The translations under genes and the position numbers were made by a program. From assembly GCA_023423335.1 (NCBI GenBank), contig JAFAFU010000073.1, forward strand, positions 124,001-188,000: a DNA stretch of 64,000 bases, in the 5' to 3' direction. Below, one piece after another: positions 41,873 to 49,286 of this stretch. Numbering within the stretch: position 1 is the first letter of the stretch; each line of letters starts with the position of its first letter. The notes beneath the pieces were generated by a model. That model had not been told where the DNA came from and did no database searches. It saw nothing but the letters and a program-made list of their open reading frames with translations. The stretch comes from Bacillota bacterium. GTDB lineage: Bacteria; Bacillota; Clostridia; Lachnospirales; Lachnospiraceae.

Positions 41873-42622
41873 ATGAAAAAAGATAGCTCAACTGAATCTT
41901 GGGGTAAAATTGAAATGTCTGACGAGTGGATTCAGCTTGCACAAACAAATCCGCATAGAATACATTTTATCATGCCGTTCACTTTTAAGCAGCTTGGAGA
42001 TGTTTCAGGTAAAATTGTATTAGATTTAGGATGCGGCGGAGGTGGATATTCAAGAGAATTGGCACGGAAAGGTGCAATTGTAACTGCTGTTGATTGTGGT
42101 GAAAACGCAATCAAATATTGTATATCTAAAGCAGAAGAAGAGCAATTAAAAGTTACTTATCATGTACGGAATAGCTGTGATTTATACGACATTAACGATG
42201 ATACATTTGATATTGTTCTTGCTTCCATGATGTTGATGGATTGTGAGGATTTTGAAGGAACTATTAGAGAGATATCACGGGTATTAAAGCCATCCGGAAA
42301 ATTATTTGCAAGTGTGTGTCATCCATGTTTTCACGTTAGTGGTGGTATTGGACGGCAAGACAAAGGGATAGATAAAAAAGTTATTGTGTCAAATTATTAT
42401 CATCCAACCGAGTGGGAAGCTCCGTTATCATCAGGTAGCGTAAAAGTTATTTGGAGACATCGGACAATAGAAGATTATGTGAAGACATTCATCAAATACG
42501 GACTAACGATTACTGACCTAAACGAACCAGTCCCCACAGAAGAACAAGCTGCGATATTGATAGATATAGCTTGGATGCAGAAAATTCCAATATTTCTATT
42601 TTGGGAATTGAAGAAACAATAA
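41873..42622 (+). CDS. Class I SAM-dependent methyltransferase
   Basis: About 249 residues. SAM-binding IVLDLGCGGGGYSREL, then the acidic VTAVDCGENAI and FDIVLASMMLMDCEDF, with a tail GLTITDLNEPVP, typical of methyltransferase-11-type small-molecule enzymes. Substrate unknown. ATG 41873 follows GGAGGTG. Its promoter/leader and its trailer (42660-42739) are nearly the same as those around the UMP-kinase-like gene at 45851, although the two coding regions are unrelated. Confidence 0.87.
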   Translation: MKKDSSTESWGKIEMSDEWIQLAQTNPHRIHFIMPFTFKQLGDVSGKIVLDLGCGGGGYSRELARKGAIVTAVDCGENAIKYCISKAEEEQLKVTYHVRNSCDLYDINDDTFDIVLASMMLMDCEDFEGTIREISRVLKPSGKLFASVCHPCFHVSGGIGRQDKGIDKKVIVSNYYHPTEWEAPLSSGSVKVIWRHRTIEDYVKTFIKYGLTITDLNEPVPTEEQAAILIDIAWMQKIPIFLFWELKKQ

Positions 42623-42659
42623 CAAACATATTAAGCATGCTCAGAAGTTGGTTAGGTAT

Positions 42660-42739
42660 CACAATATTTTATAATAATGTAGTAATTAAAAAGCCACAAA
42701 AAACTTTGTTTTTTATGGCTTTTTAAGGTGAAATTTAAA
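42660..42739. repeat. Shared trailer block B1 with terminator
   Basis: About 80 bases closely matching 46601-46680 (ATAATGTAGTAATTAAAAAG then a hairpin). The hairpin AAAAAGCCACAAAAAAC/GTTTTTTATGGCTTTTT would end transcription of the methyltransferase gene. Confidence 0.8.
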
Positions 42740-42781
42740 GTGTTATTGTCCTATAAAATAAGATTTCCCAATCATTTTCAC

Positions 42782-42805
42782 TAAGCGTGAGACGGGATTC
42801 AAACC
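42782..42805 (+). repeat. tRNA-Gly 3'-end remnant (att-like)
   Basis: TAAGCGTGAGACGGGATTC then AAACC, matching the 3' end of tRNA-Gly at 47183 with two differences. Same orientation as the other remnants; probably an old attachment-site half left by an integrative element. Confidence 0.7.
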
Positions 42806-42996
42806 ATAATCCCATCCTACAAATACTGAAAAGAAAGGGGTTCCATCCACTTCTGATTTATGTGTACATAATAGTTCACATATTTTTTTGTAAGAATTAT
42901 TAAGACTCTTTTAAAATCAATAAACAAATTAGGAGTTATTGAAATATGTATTATGCTTATTAACAGTTATGATGGTTATTTATATGTTCACTTTAT

Positions 42997-43611
42997 TCAT
43001 TTTTTGTTATTATTCTTACTAAGCTTCTGGAAATAATAATAATTGCCATTTTTTACTTCACATTGAATATTAGAAAAATAATGGACCACATCGTTAAAAT
43101 CATCAACATTGTGGCTTTCATCAATATAGTCATACGGTATACGTTTCTCAATTAATTTAAAACCACTTTTTTGAGCGGTTCTAAAAGAAGAGGGATTATC
43201 AACACGTACACCAGCGCTAATATAATCCAACGATAATGCTTCAAGAAAATAATCGGAAGCCGCAGCACCTGCTTCCGACGCATAGCCCATTCCAGTGTAT
43301 TGACTCATAAAATACCACCCTATATGCCATTCATTTGGGACTTGTTTCTGGTTTAACGTAATTACGCCGATAACTTCGCCGGAATCCTTTAAGCATACGG
43401 CAGGCAGGTAACCATGTTCGGGATATTTAATACCTTTTTCCGCATTGTGCTGGAAGTATGAAATGGCATCTTTAATGAAATTAATAGTCGCATTTTCAAA
43501 GAATGTCGGATGATACTTCATTACTTCCTTGTCATTTTTTATTGCAATCAACGCGTTCGCGTCTTGCTCCATAAGTTCGCGGATAATAAGCCTGTTTGTT
43601 TCAATATACAT
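42997..43611 (-). CDS. GNAT-family N-acetyltransferase
   Basis: 204 residues. Starts TNRLIIRELMEQDANAL, as in RimJ/RimL-type acetyltransferases; the acetyl-CoA-binding region is YFMSQYTGMGYASEAGAA (Q/RxxGxG/A type). Uses acetyl-CoA to modify an amine; target unknown (protein N-terminus, antibiotic or polyamine possible). GGAGGT upstream of the start. The upstream region is copy P2 of a repeat shared with the genes at 38801 and 44180. Confidence 0.87.
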   Translation of the reverse strand: MYIETNRLIIRELMEQDANALIAIKNDKEVMKYHPTFFENATINFIKDAISYFQHNAEKGIKYPEHGYLPAVCLKDSGEVIGVITLNQKQVPNEWHIGWYFMSQYTGMGYASEAGAAASDYFLEALSLDYISAGVRVDNPSSFRTAQKSGFKLIEKRIPYDYIDESHNVDDFNDVVHYFSNIQCEVKNGNYYYFQKLSKNNNKK

Positions 43612-43636
43612 TTTTTACCTCCATCGTCCATCATAC

Positions 43637-43753
43637 AAATAATCCGATATTTAAAACGGCTCAAGAAATTCAAATTTATATGTAAATTGTTAAATCATAA
43701 TATCATATTGAATGAAATAAATAAATAAAATTTTCCAATAATCTGTATACCCC
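43637..43753. repeat. Shared cargo-gene upstream repeat, copy P2
   Basis: About 117 bases, ~75% the same as P1 (39505-39614) by eye; shares AAATAATCCGA, TTTAAAA, CATAATATCATATT and CTGTATACCC. Holds the likely minus-strand promoter (TATTAT) of the GNAT gene. Confidence 0.65.
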
Positions 43754-43897
43754 TTTTATCAATTTGTATCTCCTACCCTTCTTAAAATCGTGTAGACTTT
43801 CTTTCGTATAAAAATTAAATCAATTCAATTGATTAGTCTTAATAAGCAGTCAAATAGTAGTGCTGCTATACCTGATTATGCTTAAAAGATAATGAAA

Positions 43898-44142
43898 ATG
43901 CTTTCTGGAGCACACAGTGCTCATGACATCCATAGGACAGTAGCATCTGAGATGGACAGAAGAGGTGTGCCTATTGAAGTCATTCGATGGTTTTAGGACA
44001 CAATGATATCGCCACGACACGCAGTTACATTCTAAATAACCAAGGTAAAGAAGAAACAACAAAAACGATTGCTAATGCTCTTTCAGACATGAACGGACTT
44101 GATCAGATAAAATTATTAAGTAACACGTCGACAAATTGGTAG
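43898..44142 (+). pseudogene. Tyrosine-type integrase fragment, catalytic end, frameshifted
   Basis: First frame reads SAHDIHRTVASEMDRRGVP then IEVIRWF; after loss of one T in a T-run near 43993 it continues as LGHNDIATTRSYILNNQGK and ETTKTIANALSDMNG to a stop at 44140. These are the HxxR, LGH and Y boxes of a tyrosine recombinase. The start of the protein is missing; its preceding segment fits the fragment at 39643-39804. Confidence 0.85.
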
Positions 44143-44179
44143 TTGTGAACTTTGTATAGTGCTTATTTTGTTCAAATAA

Positions 44180-45382
44180 TTATTTTTTTCGGCTTTCCAA
44201 TATCTCAAATAAAAACGATGACATGGTTTTAACACCAAACGGCAAGCAATCTTCATCAATATCAAATGTTGCAGTATGATTAGCGCCTTTTAAACCCCGT
44301 TTCAAATTAGCAGAACCCAAAAAGAAGAACAGTCCTGATAATTCTTTTTGAAAACAAGCATAATCATCTCCCCCATGCATCGGCACTTCATAAATGGGAA
44401 TTAATTTATCACCAATTAACTTTCTTAAAATCAATTCTGCTTCTTCACATTCGATTTCATCGTTATATACAGGTGGCATTGATTTTACATACTCAAAAGC
44501 TACTTCTGCCTTTGATTGTATAATATAATCGTTGAGTATCTTTGACAACGATTTTCGAATAACATCTCGATATTGGTGCATAGCATACCTAAACATAACT
44601 TTTATATGAATCTCGCCAGTCTCATCATTTGCTTCTTTTTCAAGAACTTGAAAATTCACTAAATGGTCAATATCCCTCTTACCATATGGATTAATACAGC
44701 GATTAATATCATTAAGTTTACATATTAAGAGTTCCTGTTCTGCCCATCCGTTAAATTTTAATCGCTTAACCTTAATATTAATATTTAGTATGTCTGTGCC
44801 AAAAAGAGCAGTTCTGTAAATAAGGCTTAACTCGCCAGCTTCCATAAAGGTTTGGTTTGCGCCTAAACTGCCTTGATGCAAACCATAAATCGCTGAAGGG
44901 CGCGGATTTTCCAGTACGCCATCTTCTATCATTCTCAATGCACCTTTTGAACCCTCTTCACATGGTTGGAAGATAAACTTAACGGTTCCGCACAAATCAT
45001 CCTTTATCGATGACAAGGTTTTTGCGATACCTAAAGCAATTGCTATATGCGCATCATGCCCGCATACATGCATTACACCGTCTATTTTTGATTTATATGG
45101 CACATTGTTCAATTCTTGCATTGCACAAGCATCCATATCGGCACGCCAGGCTATTGTAGCTCCCGGTTTCGCACCGTTCAATAGCCCGACAACACCGTAT
45201 CCACCAATATTTGTCTGAACACTTAATCCTAATGTTGTTAGTTTTTCGGCAACAAAACGACTGGTTATCTTTTCATTATCTGACAATTCAGGATATGTGT
45301 GAAAATGCCTACGCGTGTTTATTATATCATCCGTTATTCTCTCGACTATTTCGGATATTTGTTTATGGATAACTCTATTCAT
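44180..45382 (-). CDS. M20-family amidohydrolase/peptidase
   Basis: About 400 residues, usual for M20D amidohydrolases. Metal-ligand motifs ADMDACAMQ, HVCGHDAHIAIALG, QPCEEGSKGAL and the late MHGGDDYACFQ. Cleaves amide bonds of N-acyl amino acids or peptides in the cytoplasm; substrate unknown. Start at 45382 has GGAGGATGTT ahead on the minus strand; ATG 45394 overlaps that site. Its upstream sequence is a short copy of the P repeat and leads directly into the hairpin/tRNA remnant at 45523-45573. Confidence 0.87.
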   Translation of the reverse strand: MNRVIHKQISEIVERITDDIINTRRHFHTYPELSDNEKITSRFVAEKLTTLGLSVQTNIGGYGVVGLLNGAKPGATIAWRADMDACAMQELNNVPYKSKIDGVMHVCGHDAHIAIALGIAKTLSSIKDDLCGTVKFIFQPCEEGSKGALRMIEDGVLENPRPSAIYGLHQGSLGANQTFMEAGELSLIYRTALFGTDILNINIKVKRLKFNGWAEQELLICKLNDINRCINPYGKRDIDHLVNFQVLEKEANDETGEIHIKVMFRYAMHQYRDVIRKSLSKILNDYIIQSKAEVAFEYVKSMPPVYNDEIECEEAELILRKLIGDKLIPIYEVPMHGGDDYACFQKELSGLFFFLGSANLKRGLKGANHTATFDIDEDCLPFGVKTMSSFLFEILESRKK

Positions 45383-45440
45383 AACATCCTCCAATCTAAA
45401 AACAATCTATGACTACTTGATAATATTCAACTCCATGACA

Positions 45441-45500
45441 AATTCTGATATTTAAGTTATGAAATCATAATATCATATTTGATAAAATTAATAAACTAAT
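45441..45500. repeat. Shared cargo-gene upstream repeat, short copy P3
   Basis: About 60 bases matching part of P1/P2 (CTGATATTTAA, AAATCATAATATCATATT, AATAAAC). Contains the likely minus-strand promoter (TATTAT) of the M20 peptidase gene. Confidence 0.55.
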
Positions 45501-45522
45501 GTGCACATATCAGCGCAACAAA

Positions 45523-45573
45523 AAATCCCTTGAAAATCAAGGGATTTCGTAAGCGTGAGACGGGATTCGAACC
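45523..45573 (+). repeat. Hairpin plus tRNA-Gly 3'-end remnant (att-like)
   Basis: Hairpin AAATCCCTTGA/TCAAGGGATTT at 45523-45547, then TAAGCGTGAGACGGGATTC and GAACC at 45550-45573. It matches the end of tRNA-Gly (47183) at all but one base. The T in GCGTGAG against GCGCGAG in the resident gene suggests that it came with an element from another host. Confidence 0.8.
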
Positions 45574-45614
45574 TCTCCGTTGTCCGCAAATCCAATAAAT
45601 ATAAGGAGAAAAGC

Positions 45615-45773
45615 ACACCGTCTACCACGTGTCTACAGTCTGTCTATAACTATTTTTATTAAAAACGTTTTATTTGTAAATATTGATGTTATTATTTATA
45701 AGTGATATGATTCAAAGGATAGAGAATATTTTGATTAATTAAGAGATAGTACACTATTGTTATCAAAAGCGAA
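45615..45773. repeat. Shared promoter/leader block A2
   Basis: About 159 bases closely matching 41686-41843, including GTCTAC repeats and the promoter TTGATG (45683-45688), 17 bases, TATGAT (45706-45711). It begins about 40 bases after the tRNA remnant. Confidence 0.85.
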
Positions 45774-45850
45774 GCAATCTACTATACACATTAAGTAAGA
45801 CGAAGGAGAATTTGTAATACTAAAAATTTTTGTATCAGGGGGGCTATATT

Positions 45851-46579
45851 TTGAATGGAAGAAGAATTCTTATTAAAGTTTCTGGAGAGGCATTAAATGG
45901 GGATGGTCTATCAATATATGATAAAACAACAATTGATAATTTCTGCTGTGAAATAAAAAAAGCAAAAGAAGAGGGCTATCAAATAGCAATAGTTATTGGA
46001 GCAGGTAATTTACTAAGAGGTCGTGATGCCGAAAATTGGGGATTAGATAGACCAGATGCAGATGAAATGGGTATGTTATTTACGGTAGCAAATGCATTGA
46101 TGCTACGAAATAAGCTAAGCAAATTTGGAATAACCACCAATGTCATGACACCGATGCTATTAGGAGGAATTACAATAATTTATAACAGAAAAGAAGCTAT
46201 AAAGATGTTAGAGGAAAATACTGTTGTAATATTTGGAGGTGGAATAGGCAATCCCTTTGTATCAACTGACTATCCAGCAGTTCAAAAAGCGATTGAAATT
46301 GAAGCAGATATGTTGCTAATGGCAAAGAACATAGATGGTGTGTATGATTTAAATCCACGTACTAATGAATATGCAAAACGGTATCAACAGGTTAGTTATG
46401 ATACGTGCGTAAAAAGTAAGATTAAAGTATGCGATACATCGGCATTTATATTAGCAGAAGAATTTGGTGTTACAATGTATCTTTATGATGGAAAAGAAAA
46501 AAGAGTAATTTTAAATATTATTGAAGGTAAGAATGTAGGTACAATAATTAAGAAGGACTGCACAGATGTATTTTATTAA
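45851..46579 (+). CDS. UMP kinase (PyrH)-like amino-acid-kinase-family protein, accessory paralogue
   Basis: About 242 residues. KVSGEALNGDG at the start, VIGAGNLLRGRDAENWGLDR, and GGGIGNPFVSTDYPAV then IEIEADMLLMAKNIDGVYD are the PyrH motifs, with residues for UMP and ATP binding. UMP kinase makes UDP and is normally a housekeeping enzyme beside frr and tsf; here it stands alone in an AT-rich island. A TTG start at 45851 is favoured by GGGGGGC ahead; a TTG at 45830 is the alternative. Flanked by the A2 and B2 blocks, which flank a methyltransferase elsewhere. Confidence 0.85.
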   Translation: MNGRRILIKVSGEALNGDGLSIYDKTTIDNFCCEIKKAKEEGYQIAIVIGAGNLLRGRDAENWGLDRPDADEMGMLFTVANALMLRNKLSKFGITTNVMTPMLLGGITIIYNRKEAIKMLEENTVVIFGGGIGNPFVSTDYPAVQKAIEIEADMLLMAKNIDGVYDLNPRTNEYAKRYQQVSYDTCVKSKIKVCDTSAFILAEEFGVTMYLYDGKEKRVILNIIEGKNVGTIIKKDCTDVFY

Positions 46580-46600
46580 TTATGAATATTAACTTTACTT

Positions 46601-46680
46601 CACAATCTTACAAAATAATGTAGTAATTAAAAAGCCACAAATATACTTTGATTTTTTGGGCATTTTAAGGTGAAGTAAGA
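46601..46680. repeat. Shared trailer block B2
   Basis: About 80 bases closely matching 42660-42739. The hairpin of B1 is partly decayed here (AAAAAGCCACAAATATAC against GGGCATTTT). Confidence 0.8.
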
Positions 46681-46766
46681 TGAAATGCGAAGATGTAAAG
46701 AGCATCATCTTTAAATATGTATTCATTTATTACAATCAGACGAGAGTCTATACATCAAATCCTGGA

Positions 46767-46886
46767 GGGGATCCTCCTTGTATAAGGGAATTACTTGGGC
46801 ATAGCAATTTGAATACTACCTTGGGATATATCTATAATCCATTAACGGAAAAAGAAACCTATGACCTCATAACAAAGGCTTTGTAA
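46767..46886 (+). pseudogene. Tyrosine-type integrase fragment, C-terminal end
   Basis: Reads PGGDPPCIRELLGHSNL and NTTLGYIYNPLTEKETY then DLITKAL, ending at a stop. The LGHSNLNTT and Y boxes are those of a tyrosine recombinase of a different subtype from the one at 43898. The frame is open back to 46680 but upstream sequence does not look like integrase. Lies between B2 and a tRNA remnant. Confidence 0.75.
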
Positions 46887-46967
46887 ACTGTCTACAAATG
46901 TATACAGGCTATGGACACATAAAAAATCGGGAAGCCTTGAAAAATCAAGACCTCCCAACTATTTCAT

Positions 46968-46981
46968 TAAGCGCGAGACGG
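46968..46981 (+). repeat. tRNA-Gly 3'-end remnant (att-like)
   Basis: TAAGCGCGAGACGG, identical to the resident tRNA-Gly end at 47181-47194. A hairpin (GGGAAGCCTTGA/TCAAGACCTCCC, imperfect) lies at about 46929-46957, just before it. Confidence 0.65.
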
Positions 46982-47139
46982 CTTCTCATCACGCGCCTCC
47001 TCGCAGTGGCATTTGACTCGCAGAACTAAATCCATGCTCGTCAAAGCCACAGTAAGAATAAGAATCTCGGCATGAGGGCCTCCATTCTTATTCTTACAAG
47101 CCTCAGTCTGTGAGAGTACGAATCTGATCTGGACACAGA

Positions 47140-47180
47140 AAAAGAAAAGAATCTATGCTTTGCATAGATTCTTTTCTTTT
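47140..47180 (-). terminator. Terminator of tRNA-Gly
   Basis: 19-bp perfect arms (AAAAGAAAAGAATCTATGC and its complement) with a 3-base loop and T-rich arm, two bases after the tRNA 3' end on the minus strand. Confidence 0.85.
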
Positions 47181-47182
47181 TA

Positions 47183-47254
47183 AGCGCGAGACGGGATTCG
47201 AACCCGCGACCCTCGCCTTGGCAAGGCGATACTCCACCACTGAGCCACTCGCGC
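47183..47254 (-). tRNA. tRNA-Gly (anticodon GCC)
   Basis: On the minus strand: acceptor stem GCGCGAG/CTCGCGC, D-arm GCTC..GAGT, anticodon stem TCGCC/GGCGA with loop TTGCCAA (anticodon GCC), and T-arm with GGTTCGAATCCC. CCA is not encoded; TTA follows. Complete and apparently functional. Its 3' end is the likely attachment site for the elements whose remains lie to the left. Confidence 0.97.
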
Positions 47255-47387
47255 ATATTATGCTGTGCCTTTTTTATGTTCCGGTTCTCGTGAGCACATG
47301 ACATAATATAATATAGATTTGGGTGTTTGTCAATAGCTTGGAATTAAGTTTTTCAGTTTTCCTCATTATTTATATTGTTTGTATAAT

Positions 47388-48155
47388 TCAGCTAATTAGG
47401 ATAGTCAATACATACTCATTGTTATGGAAAGACTTGCTCCTGATGACATCTGATTTGGTAAGGGAGATGTCGATCCAGAGCTCCTCGGCAGCAAGCAGGA
47501 GATTAGCCATCATGATGCCCATATCAACCATTTTAAATTTATCCAGGGCTTTTGCGATAAAGACATTCTTCTTGGTAAAGACGTGAATCCGGTTTTTATA
47601 GACTACGAGGCGCCAGGGCTGGATGTTATAGCTGGAGGGGGCCAGTCTTGCAGCGGTAAGGATTTGTTTGATGTCGGGAGTTACCGCTTCCTTGTAGACA
47701 ACGATATCTTCCTCAGGCAGGCGTTTTGCACTGCCGAATTCACGGTAAAGGGGCTTATCCGTTTTACCGAAGGCGAGGGCAGTGATATACTCGTATTTCA
47801 TAAGGGATTTAAGCCCGTGTCCGGGGCTTGCATAACCGACAAAGCAGGCACCGAGACCCTTCGATTCAATGTAAAGATTCAACTGCTGCATCAGATAACC
47901 GGCATTCAGCAGGTAATCCTCCTTCACCTCGGAGGAGATGCAGATATAATAGGGGGCGCTTACGGCAAAAGGGCCGCGGAAGCCTTGATTCTTCTCAATA
48001 TTGCTCACCAGTTTGAATTCCACTGCAATACCTTCCATCAGCATGGGGATACTATTCGCAAATTCCAGGATATCTGCAATGATTTCCCACTCAACCTTCT
48101 CCTGGAGAAAGCTGCGGATGGATTTTCTGGAGAATATAACATCAAACATATTCAT
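47388..48155 (-). CDS. Nitroreductase-family protein
   Basis: 255 residues. N-terminal FSRKSIRSFLQEKVE and later ILTAARLAPSSYNIQPWRLVVY resemble two parts of an FMN-binding nitroreductase fold; KSIRSF and PSSYNIQPWR are the FMN contacts. The order of the motifs (SSYNIQPW placed in the second half) is that of a nitroreductase-TM1586-type protein with two half-domains in one chain. Reduces unknown substrates with NAD(P)H. Lies 17 bases after the AraC regulator on the same strand, so probably co-transcribed. Confidence 0.8.
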   Translation of the reverse strand: MNMFDVIFSRKSIRSFLQEKVEWEIIADILEFANSIPMLMEGIAVEFKLVSNIEKNQGFRGPFAVSAPYYICISSEVKEDYLLNAGYLMQQLNLYIESKGLGACFVGYASPGHGLKSLMKYEYITALAFGKTDKPLYREFGSAKRLPEEDIVVYKEAVTPDIKQILTAARLAPSSYNIQPWRLVVYKNRIHVFTKKNVFIAKALDKFKMVDMGIMMANLLLAAEELWIDISLTKSDVIRSKSFHNNEYVLTILIS

Positions 48156-48172
48156 TTCGATAACCTTCTTCC

Positions 48173-49042
48173 TTACTGGTTGGATACATTTTTATGATGG
48201 GCTCGTTTCTTGTAATATAACGGTGAGATACCATAATACTTCTTGAACAGCTTACTGAAATGGTAAACATCATCATAGCCGACCTGATTGGCAATGCTCT
48301 TGATGCTTCCGCTATTCCTGTTTAAGAGGATATCCTTCGCTTTCTCAAGCCGGATCTTAATCAGGTAATTGATCGGTGATTCACCGGTCTCTTCTTTAAA
48401 TATCTTGGAAATGTACACCGGACTCAGAAACATATTATGTGCAATTTGTTCCAAAGATATCTTCTGGTCGTAATTTTCATTCAAGTAATTTATGATTCTG
48501 TTAACAGCGTAGCTCTTGTTATAGGATTCAAAATTACAGCCCGTCTGGGAGATACCCCTCTCATCCACGATTTCACGCATCACCAGTAAAAGCATCTGCA
48601 TCAGGTGGGCTTTAATCATAAAATACCGACCCACATGGTTGCTCTCCTTCTCGGCGATCATGGAATAGCAGTGCATGGATAACTCCTGCTTCAGTTCGGC
48701 GGTGGTATGTATAATGCAGCCGCCATCCCTAAGAGTGATGGAGTTAGGAGTCATATTCTTAAAATGGAAATCCGAAAATCCGGAGATAAATTCAATGGTC
48801 GGTTCCTTGGGATTGGTTACGACATGGGTATGCTTCACATGGGGATTACAGATGATCAAATCACCGGCTTCAACCTCATATTCATTGCCATCCACCAGAT
48901 AGGCACCCTTTCCGGACAGTATATATGCCAGCTCGGGAAAATCATGGTCGTGATAAACCCCTTCGTTAGTCATTTTAACTTTTGACACATAGAATACGGT
49001 GGGATTAAAATCATTATAGGTTAAATCATAATCAAAGGCCAT
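48173..49042 (-). CDS. AraC-family transcriptional regulator with cupin sensor
   Basis: About 289 residues. N-terminal cupin-like domain (DHDFPELAYILSGKG, ICNPHVKHTHVV) binds a ligand, probably a sugar; the C-terminal two helix-turn-helices are KISLEQIAHNMFLSPVYISKIF and the YDDVYHFSKLFKKYYGISP signature. ATG 49042 follows AGAGGTGAG; a GTG at 49051 overlaps that site. Divergent from the ABC exporter pair and followed by a nitroreductase gene; its target is not clear. Confidence 0.92.
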   Translation of the reverse strand: MAFDYDLTYNDFNPTVFYVSKVKMTNEGVYHDHDFPELAYILSGKGAYLVDGNEYEVEAGDLIICNPHVKHTHVVTNPKEPTIEFISGFSDFHFKNMTPNSITLRDGGCIIHTTAELKQELSMHCYSMIAEKESNHVGRYFMIKAHLMQMLLLVMREIVDERGISQTGCNFESYNKSYAVNRIINYLNENYDQKISLEQIAHNMFLSPVYISKIFKEETGESPINYLIKIRLEKAKDILLNRNSGSIKSIANQVGYDDVYHFSKLFKKYYGISPLYYKKRAHHKNVSNQ

Positions 49043-49286
49043 ATCGCTCACCTCTTTATTCGTAGTAACAAGTCATTCATCCTGCTTCATGTAACATAAT
49101 AAGTTTATTATAACATTAGTAAAATATTTCGCAAACGAATTTTCGAAAAATTTTTAAATCTAATATAATAAATTACATTTTAAGAGTAATAATATACATT
49201 TTGCATTATCGACAAAAAAGCTATAATATTATAATGCTTTGCTAAAGTACAAATAAAATTAATATGCCAATGAGGAGGAAACTTTT

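Larger units (their letters stand above)
42623..42996. other. Gap with trailer repeat and tRNA remnant
   Basis: About 370 bases without a gene. It holds trailer block B1 (42660-42739, with a terminator hairpin AAAAAGCCA...TGGCTTTTT) and the tRNA-Gly remnant at 42782-42805. The remainder looks non-coding. Confidence 0.6.
43612..44179. other. Gap with upstream repeat P2 and integrase remnant
   Basis: About 570 bases. Holds repeat P2 (43637-43753) with the GNAT promoter, ~140 bases of unassigned AT-rich sequence, and the integrase fragment at 43898-44142. Confidence 0.6.
45383..45850. other. Gap with repeats P3, hairpin, att remnant and block A2
   Basis: About 470 bases, almost fully made of island repeats: P3 (45441-45500), a hairpin and tRNA remnant (45523-45573), and promoter/leader block A2 (45615-45773). 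Confidence 0.7.
46580..47182. other. Gap with trailer repeat, integrase remnant and hairpins
   Basis: About 600 bases. Holds B2 (46601-46680), an integrase fragment (46767-46886), a hairpin with a tRNA remnant (46935-46981), a 14-bp inverted repeat GTAAGAATAAGAAT at 47052-47097, and the tRNA terminator at 47140-47180. Confidence 0.7.

Noticed and set aside
45550..45600. A further complete tRNA gene
   Set aside because: Only the 3' third of a tRNA-Gly is present; no anticodon arm or D-arm can be formed from the adjoining sequence.
41686..46680. Integron gene cassettes
   Set aside because: No attC-type palindromes, no IntI gene; shared blocks include promoters and terminators, unlike integron cassettes.
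47583..48197. 204-residue plus-strand reading frame opposite the nitroreductase
   Set aside because: Fully overlaps the minus-strand nitroreductase, which has clear FMN motifs; no ribosome site or family match for the plus-strand frame.
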